Both the position numbers and the translations under genes were made by a program. Below, one piece after another: positions 25,968 to 35,553 of a stretch of DNA of 64,000 nucleotides. Origin of the DNA: Variovorax boronicumulans (GTDB taxonomy: Bacteria > Pseudomonadota > Gammaproteobacteria > Burkholderiales > Burkholderiaceae_C); contig NZ_VEDO01000013.1 of assembly GCF_007677875.1 (NCBI RefSeq), positions 62,001 through 126,000 of the forward strand, read 5' to 3'. Positions within the stretch are counted from its first letter, which is position 1. Each line of letters starts with the position of its first letter. A model generated the notes under the pieces. The model was not told the origin of the DNA. It did no database searches and saw only the letters and a program-made list of their open reading frames with translations.

Positions 25968-28894
25968 GCCTGCTCAGCCTGCTGGGCGTGCATCGCCTTC
26001 TTCCCAACGACCGCGCGGCCGTCCCCGCCGAGAAGGGCCAGCCGGTACCGGCGGCCGACACCAAAGGTGCAGCCAAGAATGCCCCCCAGCGCCATCGGCA
26101 GTCCGACCAGGAAACGGTCGCCCAGCGCCGCCGCATGGCCCTGCGCCCGCCGTCCTTCACGGACTTGCTGCCCTACGTCGCCTACCGGCCGACCGATCGC
26201 GTATTCGTGCTCAAGGACGGCCAGAGCATGGGCGTCATGTTCGAGCTCGGCAGCATCCCATCGGAGGCCCAGACCGAGGCGCAGATGGCCGAATACTGCG
26301 CCAAGGTGGCCGAGGTGCTGCAGGCGATCCCCGAGTCGTTGTCCTCGCCCTGGATCGTGCAGTTCTTCGTGTCCGATGACCGGAACATCGACCACCTGGG
26401 CGACGTCTGGTTGGACTACGTGAAGCACCAGCACCGCCACGACCTGAAGCGTCAGGAGGAGGTTGTGAACTCCAAGATCACGCAGTCCTTCCTGGAAATG
26501 ATGCGTGCCCACCTGAAACAGGTGTCGCAACCGAACGGCCTCTTCCACGACCAGGAGGTGACAGGCCAGCCGTGGCGCGGCCAGATCCGGCGCGTGCGCT
26601 GTTGCATCTACAAGCGCTTCGACGCGAAGGTCATCGACGATCCACGGCCGGCGAACGAGCAGCTCGAAGCCCTGGCCGTGACGTTGGAGTCCACGCTGGG
26701 CGAGGCCGGCGTCAAGGTCCGCCGCTGCACGGGCAAGGACCTGTACGAGTGGCTGCTGCCGTTCTTCAACCGCGGCACGAAGTGGGCGCCGGACGCCGGC
26801 ACGCTGTTGCGGCACGCCCCCTACCCCGGCGACACGCCGGACGTGGGGCCGGACGGTGCGCCGATTCTCGGCGCGGACCTGGCCGAACTGCTCAACTTCT
26901 CCGAGCCCTACAGCGACCAGGAGAAGGGGCTGTTCATGTTCGACGGCCACCCACTGCGCGTGCTGACCTTGCAGAACCTGCACCGCCAGCCCTCCGTGGG
27001 GCATTTCTCGGCCGAACTTGAGAGCAGCGGCAAGTTCTACGCCCGCTTCGACCGCATGCCGCCGGGCAGCATGCTGTCGTTCACGGTGACGATCCGGCCG
27101 CAGTTCCTGGTGGAGCGGCACATCGAGAGCACGCGCATGGCCTCGCGCGCTAAGACGGCCGCGGCGATGGAGACCCACAGCGAGTGCGAGCGGGTGCTGC
27201 AACGGATGCAGGTCGGCGACAAGCTGTTCCCGATGTTCGTGGCCCTGTACCTGGCTGCTCCGGACGTGCAGGAACTGGACAACGCGGTGGCGGCCGTGAA
27301 CGCGCTGCTGGTCCCCACAGGGATGCGCTTCATCGAGTCGCGCCAGGACCTGGTGCCGCTGGACGCGTTCATGCGTGCCCTGCCCTTCAACTTCGATGCG
27401 GCTTTCGACGAGCGCAACATGCGCCGATCCCGGCTCACGTTCTCCACGCACATCGCGGCGCTGCTGCCGCTGTACGGTCGCGCCCGCGGAACGGGGCATC
27501 CCGGCATGTGGTTCTGGAACCGGGGTGGCGAGCCGGTCTGGGTGGACCCGCTCGATCCGCGCGACCGCAAGAAGAACGCCCACATGCTGGTGATGGGGCC
27601 AACAGGCGCCGGCAAGTCGGCCTCGCTGAACTACCTGTGCCTGTCCACCATGGCGATCCACCGGCCGCGCATGGTCATCGTCGACGCGGGCAAGTCCTTC
27701 GCGCTGCTGATGCAGTACTGCAAGGCGATGGGTCTGAGCACCCACTTCGTCAACCTCAGCGGCAGTTCCAAGGTGTCGCTGCCGCCCTTCGTGTATGCGT
27801 ACCGCCTCCTCGACGACCCCGACGTGATGATGGCCTACAGCGCGATCGACGGCGTGTTGAACGCCGAGTCCACCGCAAGCGCGCTTGCGATCAACGAGGA
27901 CCCGGCCAGCCTGGCCAGCGACGAGGACGATGACGACGAGGGCGAAGAGAAGCGCGACTACCTGGGCGAGATGCTGATCTCGGCCATCATGATGATCACG
28001 GGCGGCGAGAAGAAGGAAGAGGACCGCATGTCGCGCGCGGACCGCTACCTGATCACGCGGTCCATTATCAAGGCGGCCCAGCGCGCCCGTGCCGAGGCGC
28101 GCCGCCACCCGCTGGTCCAGGACGTGGCCCGGGAACTGATGGCCCTGCAGGGCGACGAGTCCCTGTCGGCTGCCCGCCGCAACCGCGCCGAGGACATGGG
28201 CCAGTCCATGATGGCTTTCACCCAGGGCCTGCGCGGCACGCTGTTCAACCGCGAGGGCGAGGACTGGCCGGACGCCGACGTGACGCTCGTGGAAATGGGC
28301 ACGCTCACGCGCGACGGCTACGCCGATGCCCTGGCCGTGGCCTACACCTCGCTGATCGACGCCGTGCAGTCGCGCGGAGAGGCCAAGCAGATGGAGGGCC
28401 GCCCGCTGGTGATGCTCACCGACGAGGCCCACTTGATCACGACCAACGACCTGCTGGGCCCGAAGGTGACCAAGGGCACCAAGATGTGGCGCAAGCTGAA
28501 CATGTGGTTCTGGCTGGCCACGCAGAACTTGCAGGACTTCCCTGACAGCATGGACCGCGTGCTGTCCATGTGCGAGTTCTGGATGCTGCTGACCATGGAC
28601 AAGAAGGAGGTCGCCGAGGTCACCCGGTTCCGGCGCCTGACCGCCGAGCAGCAGCAGCTGATGGAGTCAGCGCGCAAAGCCAAGCACCAGTACACCGAGG
28701 GTGTGATGATCTCGTCGTCCGGGCAGTTCCTGTTCCGCAACATCCCGCCGGCCCTGCCGCTGGCCCTGGCGATGACCGAGGGCGACGAGAAGGCCCACCG
28801 CCGCCGGCTCATGGAGAAGCACGGCTGCGACGAGCTTCAGGCGGCGATGCTGGTGGCCGACGAGATCTCGCGCAATCGGGGGATCAATGTCTGA
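25964..28894 (+). CDS. conjugative transfer ATPase, PFL_4706 family (TraC/VirB4-like)
   Basis: 976 aa. Walker A MGPTGAGKSASLNYL (about 544-558) and Walker B PLVMLTDEAHLITTN (about 814-828) lie in a VirB4-type C-terminal motor domain. The N-terminal half (PSFTDLLPYVAYRPTDRVFV and following) is the TraC-like part of TIGR03744. An acidic insertion (SDEDDDDEGEEK) sits near residue 645. It powers channel assembly at the inner membrane. GTG start at 25964 in GTGA overlap with the lipoprotein stop; longer readings from 25484 are shadow extensions. Confidence 0.9.
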   Translation: MSLLSLLGVHRLLPNDRAAVPAEKGQPVPAADTKGAAKNAPQRHRQSDQETVAQRRRMALRPPSFTDLLPYVAYRPTDRVFVLKDGQSMGVMFELGSIPSEAQTEAQMAEYCAKVAEVLQAIPESLSSPWIVQFFVSDDRNIDHLGDVWLDYVKHQHRHDLKRQEEVVNSKITQSFLEMMRAHLKQVSQPNGLFHDQEVTGQPWRGQIRRVRCCIYKRFDAKVIDDPRPANEQLEALAVTLESTLGEAGVKVRRCTGKDLYEWLLPFFNRGTKWAPDAGTLLRHAPYPGDTPDVGPDGAPILGADLAELLNFSEPYSDQEKGLFMFDGHPLRVLTLQNLHRQPSVGHFSAELESSGKFYARFDRMPPGSMLSFTVTIRPQFLVERHIESTRMASRAKTAAAMETHSECERVLQRMQVGDKLFPMFVALYLAAPDVQELDNAVAAVNALLVPTGMRFIESRQDLVPLDAFMRALPFNFDAAFDERNMRRSRLTFSTHIAALLPLYGRARGTGHPGMWFWNRGGEPVWVDPLDPRDRKKNAHMLVMGPTGAGKSASLNYLCLSTMAIHRPRMVIVDAGKSFALLMQYCKAMGLSTHFVNLSGSSKVSLPPFVYAYRLLDDPDVMMAYSAIDGVLNAESTASALAINEDPASLASDEDDDDEGEEKRDYLGEMLISAIMMITGGEKKEEDRMSRADRYLITRSIIKAAQRARAEARRHPLVQDVARELMALQGDESLSAARRNRAEDMGQSMMAFTQGLRGTLFNREGEDWPDADVTLVEMGTLTRDGYADALAVAYTSLIDAVQSRGEAKQMEGRPLVMLTDEAHLITTNDLLGPKVTKGTKMWRKLNMWFWLATQNLQDFPDSMDRVLSMCEFWMLLTMDKKEVAEVTRFRRLTAEQQQLMESARKAKHQYTEGVMISSSGQFLFRNIPPALPLALAMTEGDEKAHRRRLMEKHGCDELQAAMLVADEISRNRGINV

Positions 28895-29363
28895 CGCCAA
28901 CCGCTCCCGACAGCTGCGCGTCGGCATGGCGATGGTCGCCCTGGGGTCCGCCCTGGCCGTGCTGCTGCCCGCACCGGCAGCTGCCCAGGTAGCACCCGTG
29001 CGGACGGTCGAGGTCTTCGTGAATTCGGCGATGGTGGTCGCGCTCCCGGCCGCGAACCAGGGCTACCAGGTGACCGTGCACCGCATGGACCAGCTCGACA
29101 TCGCCACCAAGTCCGTCGACCAGATGATTCCCAGAGGCGGCGAAGCGCAGGCACGCCGCTGGCTCAAGGACAACGAGGTGCGGGTCAAGCGCGAGGTGAC
29201 GCACGCGGCGATCGCGACCGCCAACGCGACCAACCGGGCCAACTACTACCGGCTGGACCGGATTCCGGCTGTGGTGATCAACCAGCGCACGGTGGTGTAC
29301 GGCGTGACCGATGTGGCCGTCGCGTTGCAGCACTACCAGGCGTCTCGGGCGCGCAAGCCATGA
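28887..29363 (+). CDS. ICE protein, PFL_4709 family
   Basis: 158 aa, signal peptide (LALGSALAVLLPAPAAAQ-like; cleavage near AAAQ). The periplasmic part ends YRLDRIPAVVINQRTVVYGV followed by TDVAVAL, the conserved core of TIGR03757, a thioredoxin-like TrbC/TraW-related domain without a CXXC pair. Overlaps the ATPase gene by 8 nt and the next gene by 4 nt. Confidence 0.8.
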   Translation: MSDANRSRQLRVGMAMVALGSALAVLLPAPAAAQVAPVRTVEVFVNSAMVVALPAANQGYQVTVHRMDQLDIATKSVDQMIPRGGEAQARRWLKDNEVRVKREVTHAAIATANATNRANYYRLDRIPAVVINQRTVVYGVTDVAVALQHYQASRARKP

Positions 29364-30748
29364 GGACCTTGGAACATCGCCAGGCGCGTGCGGCCGGGCC
29401 GCGGCATCGCCTCCGTGCGGTCGCAATTGCTGCTGCGGCCAGCCTGCTCATCGCAGGGCCTGCGGCCGCACAGTTGGCGACGACGAACACGGCCGCCATC
29501 ATGGGGGCCACGGTCGCGGCGATCCCCAGTTGCCTGGCCTACCGGGTGACGGGCGTGTGCTTCTGGCTTCGATGCACGCCCTTCGGATGCTCCGTGAAGA
29601 CGTCCATCAAGGTATCGCACTACATGCCCGATGTGGTCGTCAGCACCTATGGCGCGCCCGAGCAACATCCGTGGGCCGACGTGGGCGTGCCCGTCGCCGG
29701 AATCATGACCGGCCTCGGATCGAGCTTCATGGGCTCGCTGCTGGATTCGTCGGCCGACACGGCCCGGGAGGCGCAGGAGGTCGCTACCTTCAAGAGCGCC
29801 GACGCCTTCGGCAATCCTGTTGGCGCGTTCATGGGCGGCGTCACGACCTGGGAGTACCCGGACGCGCAGGAGCTCATGAATTTTCCGAGCCAGGAGCTTC
29901 CGCGCATCGCGCAGATGTGGGCTTCGGTGCCGCGTGACCTGGCCAACGGTGTGCTTGAAGGCGCCCGGGCCACGGCGATGAACCCGCAGCAGCTGCTGGG
30001 CGAACTGGGCAACATCCCTGGTCAGCTGAGCGGCATGATGGACTCGATCAGCAATCTGGGCGGTTTGCTCACCTCGACCACGGGCGACATGGGCGGCGGC
30101 AGCGGCGACGGCGGCGGCACGACCGGCGAGAGTGGTGGCACCGGTGGTGGATCCGGGGGCGGCACAGGCGGCCAGTCGTGGGGCGACATGATCAACAGCG
30201 CGATGACCGCCGGCGGCCGCGGTCTGTCCGAGTACATCTGTCCCGGTGGGTCGGGGATGCTGTCCCTGCAGTACCACTCCGAGCTGGACTCCCTGTTCTG
30301 GCGCGGCAAGATCCCGCTGGAACTGCTGTATCCAGGCAGTTGGGTCCCGGGGATCGGCGAGGTGGGCAACAGCCTCATCAACACCTGGGGCGGCGAGTAC
30401 CCCCGCATGGGCGAACTGGTGCAGTCGCACCCGCGCAAAGCCTCGGCCGTGATGGCGCACCGGGTCGGCTCGGTCATTCGCCGCGGCGCGCAGCCGCACA
30501 TCTACAAGAAGCTCTATGCGAAGGGTGGCGGCTTTCGGTACTTCGCACAGGTCGCCGATCCGAAGTGGCAGGCCGTGCACCCTGTTCCCGAGCCTGGCTG
30601 CATGACTTTCGGGGCCAACGACTCGCTGGGGGTTGGCTCTTGGGGCGACTACCAGACCTCGGGCAACAACGGCTACGTGTGGAACCTGTGGCATCGCTAC
30701 GAATGCTGTTCCAAGGCAGCGCCGATCTTCCTGTTTGCCGTGCCGTGA
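29360..30748 (+). CDS. ICE protein, PFL_4710 family (TraU-like)
   Basis: 462 aa, exported (AVAIAAAASLLIAGPAAAQ). Cysteine-rich segments CLAYRVTGVCFWLRCTPFGC and a later CCSKAAPIFLFAVP match the TraU family (TIGR03756), which depends on disulfide formation and fits the DsbC-like gene downstream. A Gly-rich flexible insert (about 240-270) is visible. Probable periplasmic component needed for DNA transfer rather than pilus assembly, by analogy to F TraU. Confidence 0.85.
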   Translation: MRTLEHRQARAAGPRHRLRAVAIAAAASLLIAGPAAAQLATTNTAAIMGATVAAIPSCLAYRVTGVCFWLRCTPFGCSVKTSIKVSHYMPDVVVSTYGAPEQHPWADVGVPVAGIMTGLGSSFMGSLLDSSADTAREAQEVATFKSADAFGNPVGAFMGGVTTWEYPDAQELMNFPSQELPRIAQMWASVPRDLANGVLEGARATAMNPQQLLGELGNIPGQLSGMMDSISNLGGLLTSTTGDMGGGSGDGGGTTGESGGTGGGSGGGTGGQSWGDMINSAMTAGGRGLSEYICPGGSGMLSLQYHSELDSLFWRGKIPLELLYPGSWVPGIGEVGNSLINTWGGEYPRMGELVQSHPRKASAVMAHRVGSVIRRGAQPHIYKKLYAKGGGFRYFAQVADPKWQAVHPVPEPGCMTFGANDSLGVGSWGDYQTSGNNGYVWNLWHRYECCSKAAPIFLFAVP

Positions 30749-30786
30749 CGCGTGCGGCACATCACCCTTCTCGACCAAAGCTTCCT

Positions 30787-32148
30787 ATGCAACGTCCCTT
30801 CCACGCGGCCCTCGGCGCCGTGGCATTGACCCTGGCGATCGTCACCTCTCCTACGGTGAACGCGCAGCCTGTGACGAACTCGTCGCTGTACTACAGGCTC
30901 GGCGGTGGCTCGCCCATGGGCGGCGCCGTCAACAGAGGCCAGACCTCGATGCGGCTTGGCTTCGGGCTGAATGCGCGCGCGAACTACTCCTGCGGCAAAT
31001 TCGACATCGGGTTGTCGTGGAGCAACGTGATGAACGGCCTCGGCAACCTAGGCGCCACGATCACGGGCGCGGTCCAGGCGGGTATCGCAGCCCTGCCCCT
31101 GTACATCCTGCAGCGCGCCCAGCCGGGTCTCTATCAGTTGTTTCAGAACTTCTCGCAGAAGGCCGACCTGTTGGTCGCCGGCGCGCTCAAAACGTGCGAA
31201 GAGATGGAGGCCATGATCAAGGAGGGCAAGGACCCCTACGAAGACTACGTCAAGCTGGCCAAGGGCGATGCCTGGAAGGTCAAGATCGAGGGGCGTGGCG
31301 ATGTGGTGCAGGCTAAGCTCGACCTCAACAAGAACGAGGAAGGCCAGAAGCGCGGCATCGGCTGGGTGCTCAAGACTCAGGCCGGCGGCGTCAATACGCC
31401 GCCCATCCGCCCGATCCGCGACCTGTCGGTGGCGGGATTCCTTGCGACCTTGAACCAGCCCACGGACACGTCGCCGACCACCAGCTACAGCAGCAGCGCC
31501 GCTTACCGCGACTCCCGCCTGGTACGTGCGTTCGGCACCCCGGAGGACCTGGCGACCTGGACGGCCTCGGTGCTTGGCGACAAGCAGATCTATCTGTGCA
31601 CGCAGGATGCATCGTGCCCGACCGGCACGACGACCGACACCGCCACCGGGTTGGGCCCGAAGCTCGAAGCCGAGCTGACGGCGATCGCCCCGGTTCTGCA
31701 AGGCCTGGTGACCGGCACCGAAGACATGTCCAAGGTCAAAGACATCGGCACAGTTGGATTCGGCGTCAGCCCGCAGCTGGTGGAGTCGTTGCGCGAGCTT
31801 CCGGCCCCCAGCCGGGCCATGGCCGTGGGCCGCATGGCCAGTGAGTTGGCCATGCACCGCGTCGTCGACAAGGCACTCGTTGCCCGGTCAGTCCTGGTCA
31901 CCGGCCTGTCGCTGCCGGAGGCCACGAAGGCGGGCAATGTGCAGACCGAGGTGCAGGCCCAGATCGACAGGCTGACCCAGTACGTGAACGACCTGATGTT
32001 CGAGTACCGCATCCGCAAGGAGATGACCTCGGACACGGCCCTGGCCATTATGGGTGACCAGTTCTACCGCGACAGCCAGGGCACACGTGTTCGCGACAGC
32101 AAAGCGGCGGATCCGAAGCCATTGCGCGACGGCCGGGTGGTGCCATGA
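30787..32148 (+). CDS. ICE protein, PFL_4711 family (TraH/TraN-position)
   Basis: 453 aa with signal peptide (ALGAVALTLAIVTSPTVNAQ). Features include SSLYYRLGGGSPMGGAVNRG, YSCGKFDIGLSWSNVMNGL, CTQDASC and MFEYRIRKEMTSDTALAIMG, the conserved pattern of TIGR03755. It lies in the position of TraH-like proteins of F-type systems. The ATG at 30787 is 38 nt after the preceding gene; longer readings from 30178 are shadows. Confidence 0.8.
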   Translation: MQRPFHAALGAVALTLAIVTSPTVNAQPVTNSSLYYRLGGGSPMGGAVNRGQTSMRLGFGLNARANYSCGKFDIGLSWSNVMNGLGNLGATITGAVQAGIAALPLYILQRAQPGLYQLFQNFSQKADLLVAGALKTCEEMEAMIKEGKDPYEDYVKLAKGDAWKVKIEGRGDVVQAKLDLNKNEEGQKRGIGWVLKTQAGGVNTPPIRPIRDLSVAGFLATLNQPTDTSPTTSYSSSAAYRDSRLVRAFGTPEDLATWTASVLGDKQIYLCTQDASCPTGTTTDTATGLGPKLEAELTAIAPVLQGLVTGTEDMSKVKDIGTVGFGVSPQLVESLRELPAPSRAMAVGRMASELAMHRVVDKALVARSVLVTGLSLPEATKAGNVQTEVQAQIDRLTQYVNDLMFEYRIRKEMTSDTALAIMGDQFYRDSQGTRVRDSKAADPKPLRDGRVVP

Positions 32149-32555
32149 GGGTGCCCGCCCATCGAGAGCTGGAGCCGACCGCACCGCCCAAGCCCAAGCG
32201 TCGCTTCGGCAAGTACCTGTCGTGGATCTTGTCGGCCATGCTGGTCCTCCTAGCCGGCTGCATCCTGATGTACCTCTTGCTGCAGCAGCCTGTTTCGCAG
32301 CTGGAGGGGGTGGTCAATAGCGTGAGGCGCTGGAAGTTGGCGAGTGTGGGCTTGCAGACGGTGGGCGCCGTGGCCATCGTGGCAGGTTGGCCGACCGTGT
32401 GCGCATGGTGTGCGCGCAAAGGCGTCGTCGAGGAGCGCGACCTGGCCGGCATGGTGGCGGCCCGCACTAAGGTGGCTGGCCTTCTCGGTGCCTACCTCGT
32501 CCTGGTGGCAATGGGGCCTGTTGAACTGGTTCGCCTGGGCGGGCTGCTGTTCTGA
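32145..32555 (+). CDS. two- to three-helix membrane protein of the transfer operon
   Basis: 136 aa with hydrophobic helices at about 26-47 (WILSAMLVLLAGCILMYLLL), 68-86 and 112-130. No named family is recognised; a gene of this size and topology regularly sits between PFL_4711 and TraG in these ICEs. Overlaps the upstream gene by 4 nt. It probably assists TraG or the channel at the inner membrane. Confidence 0.65.
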   Translation: MRVPAHRELEPTAPPKPKRRFGKYLSWILSAMLVLLAGCILMYLLLQQPVSQLEGVVNSVRRWKLASVGLQTVGAVAIVAGWPTVCAWCARKGVVEERDLAGMVAARTKVAGLLGAYLVLVAMGPVELVRLGGLLF

Positions 32556-32576
32556 GCGGTTGGGGAGAGTGTCGTT

Positions 32577-34262
32577 ATGAGCTTGGACAGCTACCTTGAG
32601 ATCTTCACGACGATGTACGGCTGGGCCTTCGCCAACATCATCGGCGAGATCCTGACCGGGACGGGACTCACCGCCCTGCCCTTCGGCCTGATCGTGTTCA
32701 AGGTCTGGCGCGACGCCAAGGAGTCGGGCATGGTCGGCGGTGTGGAATCGGTCATCAGCGCCGCGCTGACGCGGCTCCTGACCGCCCTGTTCGTCTACAT
32801 CGCCTGTTTCGCCGTGACCCCCTTCACGTCGCTCGTCAGCGTGGATCTGACCTACACGCCGCCTGCTTCCTCGGAGAACCCGACGCCCGCGACCGCGTCG
32901 ATGAACTCGGGCACGGGATCGAGCTACGACACCGCACTGCGCGATGCGGTCGACGGCAGCATGAGCCCTGCCGGGGGGCTGCACTATGTGCCGGCCTGGT
33001 GGTTCACGGTCATGTCGATCAGCTCGGGCGTCAGCAGCGGCGTGCGCGATGGTTTGAGCAATGCGGTGTCCGAGGTCCGCATGGTCGAAGACATGGCCCG
33101 CACCGCCACGATCGAAGACCCTCAGCTGCTGCACAACATCCAGCGCTTCTACAGCGAATGCTTCGTGCCGGCGCGCAGCCGCTTCCTGCAAACGGACCGT
33201 TCGAGCCTCAGTGCCGCAGGGCAAGCCATCCTTGCCAGCTCCAACACCGACTACGGCCCAGAAGACGTCGACTGGATTGGGAGCCAGCTGTTCCGGACTG
33301 AAGCCGGCTTCTATTCGTCGATGCGTTCGTACAACCCGGTTCCCGGGTTTGCAGTGGACCTGGCCCGGGACACGGACTACATCGCGGGTGGCACACCTGG
33401 AACGCCCGAGGCCGACTACGTCAATCCCGAATGGGGTCGCCCCACTTGCTTAGAGTGGTGGATGGATGGCACCAACGGCGTGCGCAACGGCATGATCAAC
33501 CATGCCTCGATCTGGCAACGCATGTACGCCAATGCGCAGACGGCGATGAGCTGGAGCAGTCAGGACAGGGCCGCCGACGCCGTCGCGATGCTGGCCCAGC
33601 AGAAGGCAAACCCGCAGTTCGTGGACGCTTCGCAGATCATGGGCAACAACTACGACGCCATGACATCCATGGTGCGCGGCGTCGGCGCTGCCGTCAGCAC
33701 GCTCGGTGTGGGCAAGAAGCTGCTGGACGCCACCATCGAGTTCGTGCCGATGATCACGGCCCTGCCGATGGTGCAGTCCATGATCCTGATGGGCCTGTAC
33801 ATGTTCCTGCCGTTGATCGTGCTGCTCAGCGGCTACGACTTGAAGGTGATGCTCCTGGGCGGGGTAGCGGTCTTTACCGTCAAGTTCTGGGCGGTGATGT
33901 GGTACGTCGCGCAATGGGTCGACGCGCGCATCGTCCAGGCCATGTACCCAGGCATGCAAGGCAACATGTTCTGGGCCGAGATCAAGGCAATGGTGACGCT
34001 GGGCGAGGCTCAGGGTTTCAAGCGGATGATCTTGAACCTGGTGCTCATGGGCATGTTCATCGGGCTGCCGATCCTGTGGACCGGCATGATGTCGTGGATC
34101 GGCTACTCGATGGGACTTGCGCTTGATGCCGTTTCAAAGGGCTCGATGGGTGCTGCGACCGCAGGAGCAGGCCAATCGTCAGCAAGGGCGGGGGGCAACA
34201 TTGCAGGTGAGGCCGGCAGGATCGTAGCCTCCGGCTACCAGGCTGGACGAGGAAAGCCCTGA
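32577..34262 (+). CDS. traG: mating-pair stabilisation protein TraG (N-terminal domain type)
   Basis: 561 aa, polytopic: membrane segments near 15-40, 65-85 and several at 405-510 (FLPLIVLLSGYDLKVMLLGG, KFWAVMWYVAQWVDARIV). The large periplasmic part carries FYSECFVPARSRF and CLEWWMDGTNGVRNGM. This is the TraG_N plan without the long C-terminal domain of F TraG. GGGGAGAG 6 nt before the ATG at 32577 supports the start. Last gene of the long plus-strand operon; only 3 nt separate its stop from the stop of the convergent gene. Confidence 0.85.
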   Translation: MSLDSYLEIFTTMYGWAFANIIGEILTGTGLTALPFGLIVFKVWRDAKESGMVGGVESVISAALTRLLTALFVYIACFAVTPFTSLVSVDLTYTPPASSENPTPATASMNSGTGSSYDTALRDAVDGSMSPAGGLHYVPAWWFTVMSISSGVSSGVRDGLSNAVSEVRMVEDMARTATIEDPQLLHNIQRFYSECFVPARSRFLQTDRSSLSAAGQAILASSNTDYGPEDVDWIGSQLFRTEAGFYSSMRSYNPVPGFAVDLARDTDYIAGGTPGTPEADYVNPEWGRPTCLEWWMDGTNGVRNGMINHASIWQRMYANAQTAMSWSSQDRAADAVAMLAQQKANPQFVDASQIMGNNYDAMTSMVRGVGAAVSTLGVGKKLLDATIEFVPMITALPMVQSMILMGLYMFLPLIVLLSGYDLKVMLLGGVAVFTVKFWAVMWYVAQWVDARIVQAMYPGMQGNMFWAEIKAMVTLGEAQGFKRMILNLVLMGMFIGLPILWTGMMSWIGYSMGLALDAVSKGSMGAATAGAGQSSARAGGNIAGEAGRIVASGYQAGRGKP

Positions 34263-34265
34263 CCG

Positions 34266-34562
34266 TCAAATGAATCCGTTGTGGTACCTGTCGAGCTCGT
34301 CTTGCGGTACGGCTGCCGGAGTGCCGTTCTCATCGTAGTTGTAGCCGGTTTTCCAGTCGACTGGGGTAAAGCTGAGGTCACCACCAGGGCGCTCTTCGGC
34401 TCCTCGACTGCCCATTCCCAGGAGAGCCAGTGGAAGTCCAGCCAACCCGATGCCGAGCAACCCGGGAGCGTGCTTGAGCAGCGACCCGCCCACACGCAGG
34501 CCGAACTTCGCGCTCTCGCGCGCGAGCCGTTCGGCGTAGGGGACATGTCGGGTCTTGGGCAT
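34266..34562 (-). CDS. small membrane-associated ICE protein convergent to traG
   Basis: 98 aa. A hydrophobic segment KHAPGLLGIGLAGLPLALLG follows a basic N-terminus, and the C-terminus FTPVDWKTGYNYDENGTP is polar. A short convergent gene after traG is common in this ICE family; its function is unknown. The start is ATG at 34562. No terminator hairpin separates it from traG. Confidence 0.6.
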   Translation of the reverse strand: MPKTRHVPYAERLARESAKFGLRVGGSLLKHAPGLLGIGLAGLPLALLGMGSRGAEERPGGDLSFTPVDWKTGYNYDENGTPAAVPQDELDRYHNGFI

Positions 34563-35032
34563 GGCGACGTCGCATTGAAGGAGGGTGACATCTCGTTTGT
34601 ATCGGACAACTGGATCGATCGCCAGGACTGATACAACGTGTCACGGCAGCTGGAGCACACAACACGGAAGTTCTGTGCGGCTTGCCGAGGTCGGGTGAGG
34701 CGAGACGCCGTTGACGGCGTGGCTCTGGCAGTCGCGATGCAGTTTCTGTCCTGCCGTCAAAGACGTGCCGGTGTGGTCGGTCAGCGGGTCCAGCTGTACC
34801 AAGCGCATCCAAGCAGGCGGCACGTCTCTTCGGGACAAACCACCTTTGAGTTTTCTTTGCCGGGCATGCCTGACGCAGTGCTGGGAGGGGGCATCAACTG
34901 CTGCGCTTGTCAAGTGGATACCGCAATGTTCGTACCTACGGTTGTTTGCTGCGGCCAGCCTCGGTGTTCCATAAAGTCCAAGCCTGAAAGCCACACACGA
35001 CGCCCTTCTCCAAGCAGCAGACATTGCCAGCG
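34563..35032. other. 470-bp divergent intergenic region
   Basis: Lies between the start of the small minus-strand gene and the PH-domain gene. Several overlapping frames exist on both strands but none has a ribosome site or protein-like composition. Promoters for both sides are expected here; none could be placed with confidence. Confidence 0.4.
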
Positions 35033-35530
35033 ATGCATGCCACCCGTAGCCCCACCACCTTGAGTGCGAATAGCGGGACAGCCCCGCAACCTGCTGTTGG
35101 CCAAGTCCCCACCAACGAGACCACTCTGCTCTGGTCCTCCGGCGAGGGCCAGATCGTCAACGCCTGGGTGTTCTTGTGGGCGATCCTGCTGTTCTGGACG
35201 GTCTTCGCCGTTGGCTATGCAGCTTGCCGCTTTGTTCTGACCGCGCGGCGCCGCTACGAACTGACCGATCAGCGCCTGTTGGTCTACAGCGGCCTGATCG
35301 TTCGGAAGGTCGACTCCCTGGAGTTGTACAGGATGAAGGACATCAGCGTCGGCGGCACGGTGCTGCAGGGCCTGACTGGACGCGGCCAGATCACCATCAT
35401 CAGCAGCGATGCGTCGACCTCCGAACTGCTCATCGACGCCGTGGCTGACCCGCAGGCCGTCGCGCAGCTGATCCGCGACACGGCCGAGGCCTGCCGCAAC
35501 GCACGTGGCGTCCGCGCCTTCGACTACTGA
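35033..35530 (+). CDS. membrane-anchored PH-domain (bPH_2/YdbT-like) protein
   Basis: 165 aa. After a disordered N-terminus, one or two membrane segments (VNAWVFLWAILLFWTVFAVG..., about 45-70) are followed by a bacterial PH-like beta domain: ARRRYELTDQRLLVYSGLIV, RKVDSLELYRMKDISVG and GRGQITIISSD. Such proteins sit in membranes; ligand unknown. The ATG at 35033 is the first with good context; a TTG 9 nt upstream is possible. First gene of the ICE tail module. Confidence 0.7.
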   Translation: MHATRSPTTLSANSGTAPQPAVGQVPTNETTLLWSSGEGQIVNAWVFLWAILLFWTVFAVGYAACRFVLTARRRYELTDQRLLVYSGLIVRKVDSLELYRMKDISVGGTVLQGLTGRGQITIISSDASTSELLIDAVADPQAVAQLIRDTAEACRNARGVRAFDY

Positions 35531-35553
35531 ACCCTGCCCATCGCAACAACCAC

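Noticed and set aside
25877-28432. 851-codon minus-strand open frame
   Set aside because: Antisense shadow of the PFL_4706 ATPase gene; high GC keeps the opposite frame open, no ribosome site, low-complexity His/Arg/Val composition.
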